Below are positions 24,351 to 33,052 of a DNA stretch of 64,000 bases, in pieces (position 1 is the first letter of the stretch; each line of letters opens with the position of its first letter). The stretch is from positions 1 through 64,000 of the forward strand of contig NZ_AYMU01000004.1 in the NCBI RefSeq assembly GCF_000633395.1, given 5' to 3'. The translations under genes and the position numbers were made by a program. The notes below the pieces were generated by a model. The model did no database searches. It saw only the letters and a list, made by a program, of their open reading frames with translations, and was not told the origin of the DNA. The stretch comes from Pseudomonas sp. PH1b (lineage in GTDB: Bacteria; Pseudomonadota; Gammaproteobacteria; Pseudomonadales; Pseudomonadaceae).

Positions 24351-26069
24351 TCAGGCGTTAGCGCCGACCTGGCGCGGGTCCAGCAGGGGTTGCAGGGCAC
24401 TGTTGAGCCCCGTGGCCTTTTCGCCGATCAGCACATGCCAGACATTCCCCTGCAGGTGGCGCAAACCCCGGCAGCCCAGGGCCTGGAGTGCCGGTTCCGA
24501 GAGGGCACGGTTGTCGTCGACCCTGACGCGCAAGCGGGTCAGGGCTACGCAATCCAGCTGCAACAGGTTGCCTGCGCCGCCAAGGGCTGCGAGCCAATGC
24601 CGGGCTTCCTGTTCGCCAATGTGCACCGGTGGCGCAGGTTCGTCATCGGGCGCGGCGGCGACGCCGGAGTGCTCCCCAGTGGCCAGCGGCAAGGCTTGGC
24701 GGATCTCATCGGCAATGCTGTCGGCCAGCGGGCCGACCACCACCTGCAGGCTGCCGCCCTTGCCCGGGCGCACCACGGCCATGGCGCCCAGGGCCTTGAG
24801 TTGCGCATCGCAGGCGCGGTTGCGGTCGGCCAGTTCCAGGCGCAGGCGGGTGGTGCAGGCGCCGACGGTGATCAGGTTGCCGGCGCCCCCCAGGGCCTGG
24901 ATATAGGCGTCGGCGCGTTGCTCGCTGCCGAGCTCGGCCTTCTCACCGGCAGGGCTGTCTTCACGGCCCGGGGTCTTCAGGTTGAAGCGGCGAATGCAGA
25001 AATCGAACACCAGGTAGTACACCACCGCGTACAGCAGCCCCACCGGAAACACCTTCCAGCCGTTGGTGGAGCGGCCCCAGCCCAGGGCCATGTCGATGGC
25101 GCCGCCGGAGAAGGTGAAGCCCAGGTGGATGTTCAGCAGGTTGGTCAGGGCCATGGCCATGCCGGTGAGCAGTGCGTGCACCAGGTACAGCAGTGGTGCG
25201 AGGAACATGAAGGCGAACTCGATGGGCTCGGTGACCCCGGTGAGAAACGAGGTCAGGGCCATGGACAGGAAAATCCCGCCCATCACCTTGCGCCGTTCCG
25301 GCGGGGTGTTGCGGTACATGGCCAGGCAGGCGGCGGGCAGGCCGAACAGCATCATCGGGAACATCCCGGTCATGAACTGGCCGCCCTTGGGGTCGCCGGC
25401 GAAGTAGCGGGTCAGGTCGCCGGTGACCACCGCGCCGGTGGCCGGGTCGGTGAAGCTGCCGAAGATGAACCAGGCCATGTTGTTGAGGATGTGGTGCAGG
25501 CCGGTGATGATCAGCAGCCGGTTGAACACGCCGAAGACGAAGGCGCCGAAGCTGCCGCTCTCCAGCAGCAGTTGGCCGAAGCTGTTGATGCCGTGCTGGA
25601 TCGGCGGCCAGATCAGGCCGAACACCACCCCCAGGCCCACGGCGGTGAAACCGGTGGCAATGGGCACGAAGCGCCGGCCGCCGAAGAATGCCAGGTACTC
25701 CGGCAGCTTGATGTCCTTGAAGCGGTTGTACAGCGCGCCGGCCATCAGGCCGCTGATGATCCCGGCGAGCATGCCCATGTTGATGCTGGCGTCGAGCACC
25801 TTGAGGGTCGAGATCATCACCAGGTAGCCGATGGCCCCGGCCAGCCCGGCAGTGCCGTTGTTGTCCTTGGCAAAGCCTACGGCAATGCCGATGGCGAAGA
25901 TCAGCGCCAGGTTGCCGAAGATCGACTGTCCGGCGTCGTGGATGATCGCGATGTTCAGCAGGTCGGTGTCACCCAGGCGCAGCAGCAGGCCGGCAATGGG
26001 CAGGATGGCGATGGGCAGCATCAGTGCCCGTCCGAGGCGTTGCAGGCCCTCGATGAAATACTGGTACAT
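24351..26069 (-). CDS. nagE: N-acetylglucosamine PTS permease, EIIC with two EIIB domains
   Basis: NagE imports and phosphorylates GlcNAc. The 572-residue protein has an EIIC membrane domain (residues 1 to about 385, starting MYQYFIEGLQRLGRALMLPI, with GVTEPIEFAF as the sugar-channel signature) and then two EIIB-like repeats. The first EIIB has the phospho-accepting cysteine, Cys405, in ACTTRLRL. In the second, the equivalent position is Ala509 in ALTRLRV, so it cannot take phosphate in the usual way. No EIIA is attached; it is supplied by the next gene, nagF. The start is ATG 26069. Confidence 0.94.
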   Translation of the reverse strand: MYQYFIEGLQRLGRALMLPIAILPIAGLLLRLGDTDLLNIAIIHDAGQSIFGNLALIFAIGIAVGFAKDNNGTAGLAGAIGYLVMISTLKVLDASINMGMLAGIISGLMAGALYNRFKDIKLPEYLAFFGGRRFVPIATGFTAVGLGVVFGLIWPPIQHGINSFGQLLLESGSFGAFVFGVFNRLLIITGLHHILNNMAWFIFGSFTDPATGAVVTGDLTRYFAGDPKGGQFMTGMFPMMLFGLPAACLAMYRNTPPERRKVMGGIFLSMALTSFLTGVTEPIEFAFMFLAPLLYLVHALLTGMAMALTNLLNIHLGFTFSGGAIDMALGWGRSTNGWKVFPVGLLYAVVYYLVFDFCIRRFNLKTPGREDSPAGEKAELGSEQRADAYIQALGGAGNLITVGACTTRLRLELADRNRACDAQLKALGAMAVVRPGKGGSLQVVVGPLADSIADEIRQALPLATGEHSGVAAAPDDEPAPPVHIGEQEARHWLAALGGAGNLLQLDCVALTRLRVRVDDNRALSEPALQALGCRGLRHLQGNVWHVLIGEKATGLNSALQPLLDPRQVGANA

Positions 26070-26091
26070 GGCGTCTCTCCGGGAGTTCTTG

Positions 26092-28626
26092 TTATGGGTG
26101 CAGAGGCCAATGCTGCGCACAGGCCTGACGGACTGCGGCGGCGCCGGGAAGGTTGAGCAGCGACTGGGCCAGGTGCTGGCACTCGGCGGCGTCCAGCTGG
26201 CGTACCCGCTCCTTGATCTCGCCCACCTGGGGCGCACTGACCGACAGCTCGCTGACCCCAAGGCCGATCAGTACCGGAGTGGCCAGGGGATCGGATGCCA
26301 GGGCGCCGCACACCCCGACCCAGCGTCCGTGGCGCTGGGCGCCGGCGCAGGTCTGGGCGATCAGCCGCAGCAAGGCGGGGTGCAGGGCATCGACCCGGGC
26401 CGCCAGCCCGGCGTGGTCACGGTCCATGGCCAGGGTGTACTGGGACAGGTCGTTGGTGCCGATGGACAGGAAGTCGGCGTGCTCCGCCAGTTGCTCGGCC
26501 ATCAGCGCGGCGGCCGGGACTTCGATCATCACCCCCAGCTCCGGGCGCCGGGTCAGGCCCAGCTCGCCGGCCAGGGCATCCAGGCGCTGGCGGATATGCA
26601 GCAGCTCGGCCACTTCGGTGACCATGGGCAGCATCACCCGGCAGCGCGCCACGGGGCTCACCTGGAGTAATGCGCGCAATTGCTGATCCAGCAGTTCCGG
26701 CCGGGCCTGGGCCAGGCGAATGCCCCGCAGGCCGAGCACCGGGTTGGCCTCCGCCGGCAGCGGCAGGTAATCCAGTTGCTTGTCGCCGCCGACGTCGATG
26801 GTACGAATGATCACCGGCTTGTCGCCCATGGCGTCCAGCACGGCCTGATAGGCCTGGCGTTGCTCGGCCTCATCCGGGGCGGTGTGGCGATCGACGAAGA
26901 GAAACTCGGTGCGCAGCAGGCCGACGCCATCGGCACCGCTCTGGTGGGCGTCCCGGGCTTCGGCGCTGGAGGCGACATTGGCGGCCACCTCGATCTGCCG
27001 GCCGTCCCGGGTCAGGGCGGCGGCATGGGCGTGCTGCTGTTGCTGCTGGCGCCGTTGCCGACGGGTTTCATGGGTTTGGCGCACCTGTTCGATGCGTTGC
27101 GAGTCCGGCGCCAGTTCCAGGCGCCCGGCGTCGGCATCGAGCACCACGTGCTGGCCGTTGTCGAGGCCCAGCAACGGTGTACCCAGGGCCACCAGGCAGG
27201 GCAGGCCCTTGCCCCGGGCGAGAATCGCCACGTGGGAGGTGGCGCCGCCGGCGGCCATGCACAGCCCGGCCACGCCCTGGGCGCTGAGTTGCAGCAGGTC
27301 GGACGGGGTCAGTTCCTCGGCGGCGACAATGGCCCCGGGTGGCAGCTCGTAGTGCCAGGCTTCCCCCAACAGGGCGCGCAGCACCTGTTGCTGCAGGTCG
27401 CGCAGGTCATTGGCACGCTCCGCCAGAAGCGGGTTGCCCAGCTGTTGCAGCACCAGGCACTGCTCGGCGATGGCCGCACTCCAGGCGTGGGTGGCGGCCT
27501 GGCCCTGGGCGATGGCCTGGTCGGCGGCGTCCAGCAGGGTCGGGTCTTCGAGCAGGGCCAGATGGGCATTGAAGATGTCCTGTTCGTCCTGGTCCCGGCG
27601 CTGCCTGGCTTGTTCCAGGGTGTGCTGGACATCGCCGCGGACCTTGTCCAGGGCCGTGCTCAGGGCCTGTCGCTGGGGCGCGGGCGGATGCTGGCCCGGA
27701 TCTTCCGGCAGTTCCATGGCCGAGAGGCGAAACAGCGGGCCGCAAACCAGCCCTGGAGCGGCGCAGACACCTTGCAGCATACCGTCCTCGATCGGTCGTT
27801 CGAGGACCTGAGCAGGCGCCGCATTGCGGGCATGAGTCGCGGTCGCCAGCGGGGTGCCGAGGGTCTTGAGCAAGGCTTGCAAGGCTTCCTGGCAATCGGC
27901 GCCCTGGCAACTGACCAGCACCTCATCCTGTTCGCCGATGCCCAGGCCCAGCAGGGCGATCAGGCTGGAACAGGGGGCGCTCTGGCCCTTGAAGGTCAGC
28001 TGGGAGCGGCTGTTGAAGTTTGCCGCTGCCTGGCGCACCAGGGCGGCGGGGCGAGCATGCAGGCCGCCGTGATGGGCGACCTTGACCCGGGCGCTGGCCT
28101 GCTCATCGGGTGCCACCTGGGACGCGGCCTGTGATGAGCCCTGCGCCTGGGCATTGAGGCGTCGGGTGATGTGCAGCAAGGGCTCGCCCACCTTGACCTT
28201 GTCCCGGGCCAGGGGGCGCAGCTCGAACTCTTCGCCATTGGTCAGGATCAGCAGGCTGATCAGGCTCCTGCAGTGTTGCGCCACATGGTCCAGGTCGACC
28301 CACAGCAGGGGCTGGCCGGCGCTGACTTGCTGGCCTTCCTCCACCAGCAAGGCAAAGCCTTCGCCTTGCAGTTCGACGGTGTCCAGGCCCAGGTGCAGCA
28401 GCAGTTCGGCGCCGTTGGCGGCCCGCAGGGTCAGGGCATGGCCGGTGCGTGCGACCTGGATCACCTGGCCGGCACAGGGCGCGTGCAGGGTGTCGTTGAG
28501 GGGGTCGATGGCAATCCCGTCGCCCATGGCGCCGCTGGCGAACACCGGGTCGGGGACATCGCGCAGGGGCAATACCGGCCCGCTGAGCGGGGCACTGAGC
28601 GTCAGCTCGTTATTGTTGTTGTGCAT
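26092..28626 (-). CDS. nagF: Multidomain PTS protein EIIA-HPr-EI
   Basis: This 844-residue protein passes phosphate from phosphoenolpyruvate to NagE. The N-terminal EIIA-Glc-like domain (about residues 1-150) has the active His78 in LLLHLGLDTV. The HPr domain (about 178-265) has His190 in HHGGLHARPA. The C-terminal enzyme I (about 290-844) has the phosphohistidine in GGATSHVAILARG, GVGLLRTEFLF for PEP binding and the catalytic region SIGTNDLSQYTLAMDRD. It lies 22 bases upstream of nagE in the same operon. The ATG at 28626 starts a His/Asn-rich leader; a further ATG at 28647 is possible. Confidence 0.94.
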   Translation of the reverse strand: MHNNNNELTLSAPLSGPVLPLRDVPDPVFASGAMGDGIAIDPLNDTLHAPCAGQVIQVARTGHALTLRAANGAELLLHLGLDTVELQGEGFALLVEEGQQVSAGQPLLWVDLDHVAQHCRSLISLLILTNGEEFELRPLARDKVKVGEPLLHITRRLNAQAQGSSQAASQVAPDEQASARVKVAHHGGLHARPAALVRQAAANFNSRSQLTFKGQSAPCSSLIALLGLGIGEQDEVLVSCQGADCQEALQALLKTLGTPLATATHARNAAPAQVLERPIEDGMLQGVCAAPGLVCGPLFRLSAMELPEDPGQHPPAPQRQALSTALDKVRGDVQHTLEQARQRRDQDEQDIFNAHLALLEDPTLLDAADQAIAQGQAATHAWSAAIAEQCLVLQQLGNPLLAERANDLRDLQQQVLRALLGEAWHYELPPGAIVAAEELTPSDLLQLSAQGVAGLCMAAGGATSHVAILARGKGLPCLVALGTPLLGLDNGQHVVLDADAGRLELAPDSQRIEQVRQTHETRRQRRQQQQQHAHAAALTRDGRQIEVAANVASSAEARDAHQSGADGVGLLRTEFLFVDRHTAPDEAEQRQAYQAVLDAMGDKPVIIRTIDVGGDKQLDYLPLPAEANPVLGLRGIRLAQARPELLDQQLRALLQVSPVARCRVMLPMVTEVAELLHIRQRLDALAGELGLTRRPELGVMIEVPAAALMAEQLAEHADFLSIGTNDLSQYTLAMDRDHAGLAARVDALHPALLRLIAQTCAGAQRHGRWVGVCGALASDPLATPVLIGLGVSELSVSAPQVGEIKERVRQLDAAECQHLAQSLLNLPGAAAVRQACAQHWPLHP

Positions 28627-28655
28627 GGCGCAGTACTCATCGATCAAAGGGGGGC

Positions 28656-29678
28656 TTAGTGAGTGCGGGTCACTTTGCTCAGGTGGCGCGGCTGGTCGGG
28701 GTCCATGCTACGGGCCTCGGCGAGACTGGCGGCCATGACGTAGAAACTCTGGATCGCCAGGATCGGGTCGAGCACCGGATGCTCCGCGCGGCTCAGGGTC
28801 AGGTCGCGTTGCTCGATGTCGTCCGGTGCCGCCAGCAGCACCTTGGCGCCACGCTGGCGCATGTCGGCGGCCAGGCTCAGCAGGCCACCCTGTTCTGCGC
28901 CACGGGGGGCGAACACCAGCAGCGGGTAGTCGTGATCGATCAGTGCCATCGGACCGTGACGGACCTCGGCGCTGCTGAAGGCCTCGGCCTGGATGGCCGA
29001 GGTTTCCTTGAGCTTGAGCGCGGCTTCCTGGGCGATGGCAAAGCCGGCACCGCGGCCGATCACCATCAGCCGCTGGCAATCGCGCAGGGCGTGGGCCGCC
29101 AGGCTCCAGTCCTGGGTTGCCGCCTGCTGCAGGCCTTCGGGCAGGGCCAGGCCGGCCTCGAGCAGTTGAGGGTCGTCATTCCAGTGGCCGATCAGGCGGG
29201 CGCTGGCGCTGAGGGTGGCGATAAAACTCTTGGTGGCGGCCACGCTCTGTTCGGCACCGGCCCACAGCGGCAGGGAGAATTCACTGGCGGCCTCCAGCGG
29301 GCTGTTCTCCGCATTGACCATGGCCACGCTGAGGGCGCCACGCTTGCGCAGCAGGCGCACGCTGTTCACCAGGTCCGGGCTCTGCCCTGACTGCGAGAAG
29401 GCGAACACCGCCTGGCCGCTGACCCGCAGCGGGGCCTGTTGCATGGTCACCACCGACATCGGCAGCGAGGCCACCGGGATACCCACCTGCTGCATGGTCA
29501 GGTAGGCGAAGTAGCTGGCGGCGTGGTCGGAGCTGCCCCGGGCCACGGTCATTGCCACTTGCGGCGGCTGGCGCCGCAGGCGGCCGGCGACCTCGATCAG
29601 CGACGGGTCCAGGTGCAGCAACTGGCTGTGCACGGCCGTGTGCGAGGACAGCGCCTCTTCAAGCATTTTTGAAGTCAA
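28656..29678 (-). CDS. SIS-domain sugar isomerase, probable glucosamine-6-phosphate deaminase
   Basis: The 340-residue protein carries two SIS (phosphosugar-binding) domains like the isomerase half of GlmS: first domain VARGSSDHAASYFAYL and FAFSQSGQSPDLV, second RLMVIGRGAGFAIAQEAAL with the KLKETSAIQAEAF motif. It lacks the glutaminase domain. In nag operons without nagB this family is thought to deaminate glucosamine-6-phosphate to fructose-6-phosphate, so it should complete GlcNAc use here. AAGGAG 7 bases upstream supports a TTG start at 29678, within the last codons of nagA; an ATG at 29666 is less well placed. Confidence 0.88.
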   Translation of the reverse strand: MTSKMLEEALSSHTAVHSQLLHLDPSLIEVAGRLRRQPPQVAMTVARGSSDHAASYFAYLTMQQVGIPVASLPMSVVTMQQAPLRVSGQAVFAFSQSGQSPDLVNSVRLLRKRGALSVAMVNAENSPLEAASEFSLPLWAGAEQSVAATKSFIATLSASARLIGHWNDDPQLLEAGLALPEGLQQAATQDWSLAAHALRDCQRLMVIGRGAGFAIAQEAALKLKETSAIQAEAFSSAEVRHGPMALIDHDYPLLVFAPRGAEQGGLLSLAADMRQRGAKVLLAAPDDIEQRDLTLSRAEHPVLDPILAIQSFYVMAASLAEARSMDPDQPRHLSKVTRTH

Positions 29679-30765
29679 TGTCTTCTCCTTCGACCATGAC
29701 GGCGGTCAGTGTGAGTGCGCGGTCCAGGCGCACGCTGTCGGCCCAGCTGCCGGGCTGCAGGCGGCCGCGCTCGGGTATGCCGAGGTAGTCGGCGGGATAT
29801 TGCGAAAGTCGCTGCGAGGCTTCGGCCAGGGGCAGGCCGATCTTCACCAGGTTGCGCAGCGCCTGGTCCATGGTCAGGGTGCTGCCGGCCAGGGTGCCGT
29901 CCGGCAGGCGCACCCCGCCCAGGCACTTGGTCACGGTGTGGCTGCCGAGCTTGTATTCGCCGTCCGGCATGCCGGCGGCGGCCGTGGAATCGGTGACGCA
30001 GTACAGGCACGGGATCGAGCGCAGGGCCACGCGCATGGCACCGGGATGGACGTGCAGCAGGTCGGGAATCAATTCGGCGTACTGGGCATGGGCCAGGGCG
30101 GCACCGACGATGCCTGGCTCACGGTGATGCAGCGGGCTCATGGCGTTGTACAGGTGGGTGAAGCTGGTGGCTCCGGCGGCGAGGGCGGCCACGCCTTCTT
30201 CGTAGCTGCCCAGGGTGTGGCCGATCTGCATGCGCACGCCCCGGGTACTGAGGGCGCGGATCAGGCCGTCGTGGCCGGCGATTTCCGGGGCGATGGTGAT
30301 CACCCGGATCGGCGCCAGGGCAAGGTATTGCTCGACCTCCGCCAGCAGCGCGGTGTGGGCGAAGTTGGGCTGGGCGCCGAGTTTGCCGGGGTTGATGTAG
30401 GGGCCTTCCAGGTGCACGCCCAGGACCCGGGCACAGCCCTGGGGGCGTTGTTCGGCGTAGGTCCCCAGCTCGCCCAGGACCCGGGTGATCTCGGCGGTCG
30501 GCGCGGTCATGGTGGTGGCCAGTAGCGACGTGGTGCCGAAGCGCAGGTGGGTACGGGTGATGGTATCGAACGCTGCGGTGCCCTCCATGATGTCCTTGCC
30601 GCCACCGCCATGCACATGCAGGTCGATAAAGCCCGGCAGCAGGTAGGGCAGGTCGTTGTCTGCCGGATCGCAAGGCTGGCCCTCGATGCTCAGGACCTTG
30701 CCGTCGCGGTGGACCAGGCGGCCGCGGATCCAGCCTTGGGGGGTGAGGATATTGTCTTCGGACAT
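29659..30765 (-). CDS. nagA: N-acetylglucosamine-6-phosphate deacetylase
   Basis: NagA removes the acetyl group from GlcNAc-6-phosphate, giving glucosamine-6-phosphate. The 368-residue amidohydrolase has the metal-binding PGFIDLHVHGGGG, the Glu of VHLEGPYIN, the His of RMQIGHTLG and HLYNAMSPLHHREPG, and the catalytic Asp in VTDSTAAAGMPDG. It is the first enzyme gene after the repressor and overlaps the SIS gene by 20 bases. Confidence 0.96.
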   Translation of the reverse strand: MSEDNILTPQGWIRGRLVHRDGKVLSIEGQPCDPADNDLPYLLPGFIDLHVHGGGGKDIMEGTAAFDTITRTHLRFGTTSLLATTMTAPTAEITRVLGELGTYAEQRPQGCARVLGVHLEGPYINPGKLGAQPNFAHTALLAEVEQYLALAPIRVITIAPEIAGHDGLIRALSTRGVRMQIGHTLGSYEEGVAALAAGATSFTHLYNAMSPLHHREPGIVGAALAHAQYAELIPDLLHVHPGAMRVALRSIPCLYCVTDSTAAAGMPDGEYKLGSHTVTKCLGGVRLPDGTLAGSTLTMDQALRNLVKIGLPLAEASQRLSQYPADYLGIPERGRLQPGSWADSVRLDRALTLTAVMVEGEDIDFKNA

Positions 30766-30794
30766 GGGGAGTTCTCTGGCACCAGGGGCGCGGG

Positions 30795-31526
30795 TCAGCG
30801 TCGCAGTTCAGCGACGAAGTCGTAGTAGTCGTTGCGGCAATAGGTGTCGGTGACTTCGATCGGCGTGTTGTCTTCCAGGTAGCCGACCCGGGTCATCAGC
30901 AGCATCGCAGTGCCCGGGGCGATCCCCACCAGGGCGGCAAACTCGTCCGAGGCATTGATCGCCTGGATGTGTTGCAGGGCGCGGACCACGGGGCGGCGGA
31001 TGCTGTCGAGGTATTCGTAGAGCGAGTCGCCGACTGCCTCAGGGTGGGGAATGATGTGGGCCGGCAGGGTGCTCATCTCGATGGCCATCACCGTGTCGTC
31101 GGCTTTGCGCAGGCGCTTGAGCCGCGCCACCTTGTCGTTGGGCGACAGGCCGAGGCGGATCAGTTCTTCATGGGTGGGCGGGGTGAGGGTGCGCTCGAGC
31201 CATTGCGAACCTGGCACGAACCCCTTGAGGCGCAGCATCTCGCTGAAGCCCGAGAGCCGGGAGAGCGGTTGCTCCAGGCGTGGCGTGATAAAGGTGCCGG
31301 AGCCCTGGCTGCGGCGGATCAGGCCTTGTTCGAACAGCACTTCCAGGGCCTTGCGGGCGGTGACCCGGGAGATGCCCAGCAGTTCGCTGAGGTTGCGTTC
31401 CGAAGGCAGCGCCTGCTCGGCTTTCCACTGGCCGGCGTGGATCGCCGCTTCCAGGTTGCGGGCCAGTTGCAGGTACAGCGGGGTGGGCTGGGTGTCGTCG
31501 GGACGCAGGGTCAGGAGCTGGTTCAT
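30795..31526 (-). CDS. nagR: GntR/HutC-family repressor of GlcNAc genes
   Basis: This 243-residue protein has an N-terminal winged helix (QLARNLEAAIHAGQWKAEQALPSERNLSELLGISRVTARKAL, read in two parts around residues 18-65) and a C-terminal UTRA effector domain (about 90-240, with SRLSGFSEMLRLKG and ITDTYC-like EVTDTYCRND). It heads the nag operon and should sense GlcNAc-6-phosphate or glucosamine-6-phosphate. The ATG at 31526 was chosen over upstream frame because the family starts there and GGTTGTTG leader follows the promoter. Its own promoter carries TGGTAT half-sites. Confidence 0.92.
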   Translation of the reverse strand: MNQLLTLRPDDTQPTPLYLQLARNLEAAIHAGQWKAEQALPSERNLSELLGISRVTARKALEVLFEQGLIRRSQGSGTFITPRLEQPLSRLSGFSEMLRLKGFVPGSQWLERTLTPPTHEELIRLGLSPNDKVARLKRLRKADDTVMAIEMSTLPAHIIPHPEAVGDSLYEYLDSIRRPVVRALQHIQAINASDEFAALVGIAPGTAMLLMTRVGYLEDNTPIEVTDTYCRNDYYDFVAELRR

Positions 31527-31578
31527 CAGTAGGTTTCCGATGCGGTTATTTAGGTTGTTGTCGCCCGGTAGTGGCGAA

Positions 31579-31607
31579 AAACTAATACCACTTAAATACC
31601 ATGTCAA
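31579..31607 (-). promoter_or_regulatory. Promoter and operator of the nag operon
   Basis: A perfect TTGACA at 31607-31602 is followed after 17 bases by TAGTTT at 31584-31579 on the minus strand. The spacer consists of two direct copies of TGGTAT (31601-31596 and 31590-31585), 11 bases apart. TGGTAT is a typical GntR/HutC half-site, so NagR bound here would cover the promoter. Confidence 0.7.
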
Positions 31608-31676
31608 CGCCACTGATCAGCTGAAGGCGCCATAAACCGGGTGTTTTTTATGCGGGATCAAGGGGGGAGGAGGCGA

Positions 31677-31686
31677 GTGGTATTAG
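31677..31686. promoter_or_regulatory. Distal inverted copy of the nag operator half-site
   Basis: GTGGTATTAG here is the exact reverse complement of CTAATACCAC at 31582-31591 in the promoter. The centres are 95 bases apart, close to nine turns of DNA. Confidence 0.4.
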
Positions 31687-31799
31687 AGCGGTCTGGCAGT
31701 GGTAGCCATTCTTCTGCTCGCGACCCCGGGCGGGTCGCGAAGTGGTATGCGTGCCCAGGCAGGGCAGGAGGGAGTGAAATATTTTTGCCCGCAAGGGCT

Positions 31800-32303
31800 T
31801 TAAGGGCGGATTTCGATCATGGTGCCGTCCTTGACCAGGTTCCAGATCTCGCGCATGTCGACGTTGCGCATGGCGATGCAGCCATCGGTCCAGTCCAGGG
31901 TATGGAAGTACTGCTCCGGAAACTCCTCGGTGTCCGGGGTGCCGTGGATCATGATCATGCCTCCCGGGTCCACGCCTTCACGCCGCGAGCGGGCGGCATC
32001 GGTGATGTTCGGGTAGGAAATGTGCATGGCCAGGTAGTAGCGGTCGCTGGTCTTGCGCCAGTCGAGCCAGTACAGGCCTTCGGGCGTGCGCTTGTCACCC
32101 TCCATGAGCTTGGTGCCCTTGGGCCTCTTGCCCAGGGAAATCCGGTAGGTCTTCAACGGCTTGCCGTTGTTGATCAATTGCAGCTGGTGGGCGGATTTGA
32201 GGACCAGGACCTTTTCGATCACTTTGCCATCCAGGGTTTCCACCATGGAGGCCTGGGACAGGGTAACGACGGAACAGCACAGAAGGGCAAGCAACCAGCG
32301 CAT
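31800..32303 (-). CDS. Periplasmic L,D-transpeptidase family protein (YkuD)
   Basis: The 167-residue protein has an N-terminal signal peptide (MRWLLALLCCSVVTLSQA) and a YkuD domain. The conserved histidine is in MIMIHGTPD and the catalytic cysteine in WTDGCIAMRNVDM. Such enzymes form or remodel cross-links between meso-diaminopimelate residues of peptidoglycan, or attach lipoproteins. The ATG at 32303 is preferred; a GTG two codons upstream (32309) is also in frame. It lies alone between the nag operon and a Nudix gene. Confidence 0.9.
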   Translation of the reverse strand: MRWLLALLCCSVVTLSQASMVETLDGKVIEKVLVLKSAHQLQLINNGKPLKTYRISLGKRPKGTKLMEGDKRTPEGLYWLDWRKTSDRYYLAMHISYPNITDAARSRREGVDPGGMIMIHGTPDTEEFPEQYFHTLDWTDGCIAMRNVDMREIWNLVKDGTMIEIRP

Positions 32304-32352
32304 TGACACGATATCCCCAGGCGCGCACGGAGCTTGCGTGCACGTTTATTGT

Positions 32353-32904
32353 TTAAGTGATGGCAGGCTGAGAGAGCGGCGGAATGGATTCGCAGCGCAC
32401 TGGAAATGCCGCTGCTCGCCGGTCAGCGAAGAAGCATTCTAAGGTACGGCCGACGGTGCGAAAAGCCAGCTCGGACCAAGGGATGTCGGCTTCGTCGAAC
32501 AGTTGCACTTCCAGGCTTTCCGGGCCGGCGGCAAAGTCCAGGTCGGCCAGCTCGGCACGAAAGAACACGTGCACCTGGCTGATGTGCGGCACATCGATCA
32601 GGGTGTAGATGTTCAGGTGGCGTACCCGGGCGCAGGCTTCCTCGAAGGTTTCGCGGGTGGCTGCCTGTTCCACGGTTTCGCCGTTCTCCATGAAGCCTGC
32701 CGGCAGGGTCCAGTAGCCCAGGCGCGGCTCGATGGCACGGCGGCACAGCAGTACCTTGCCCTCCCAGGTGGCAAGGCATCCGGCCACGATATTGGGGTTC
32801 TGGTAATGAATGGTCTGGCAGTGATCACAGACAAACCGCAGGCGTGAATCGCCTTCGGGAATGCGCTGGGTCACCGGGTTGCCGCACTGGCTGCAAAATT
32901 TCAT
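32353..32904 (-). CDS. Nudix hydrolase with zinc ribbon (NudC-like, short)
   Basis: The 183-residue protein starts with a zinc ribbon (CSQCGNP at residues 4-10 and CDHC at 26-29) and continues into a Nudix fold with the box GFMENGETVEQAATRETFEEAC (split over residues 69-90). The layout resembles NudC NADH pyrophosphatase without its N-terminal domain. The substrate cannot be deduced. It is divergent from the CoA pyrophosphatase gene. Confidence 0.9.
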   Translation of the reverse strand: MKFCSQCGNPVTQRIPEGDSRLRFVCDHCQTIHYQNPNIVAGCLATWEGKVLLCRRAIEPRLGYWTLPAGFMENGETVEQAATRETFEEACARVRHLNIYTLIDVPHISQVHVFFRAELADLDFAAGPESLEVQLFDEADIPWSELAFRTVGRTLECFFADRRAAAFPVRCESIPPLSQPAIT

Positions 32905-33052
32905 GCTGGGTATCCGAAAAGGCTGGGGCTATCTTGGCGCGGCGGCCCCGTTGTCGGCAAGTTGTCGTTAAGCGACATGCCCCGGGTGCGGGGGTTGGGC
33001 CGAAGATTGGATTGGTGCATGATGCACGGTAGCCAACAGATCGAGATGCCTC

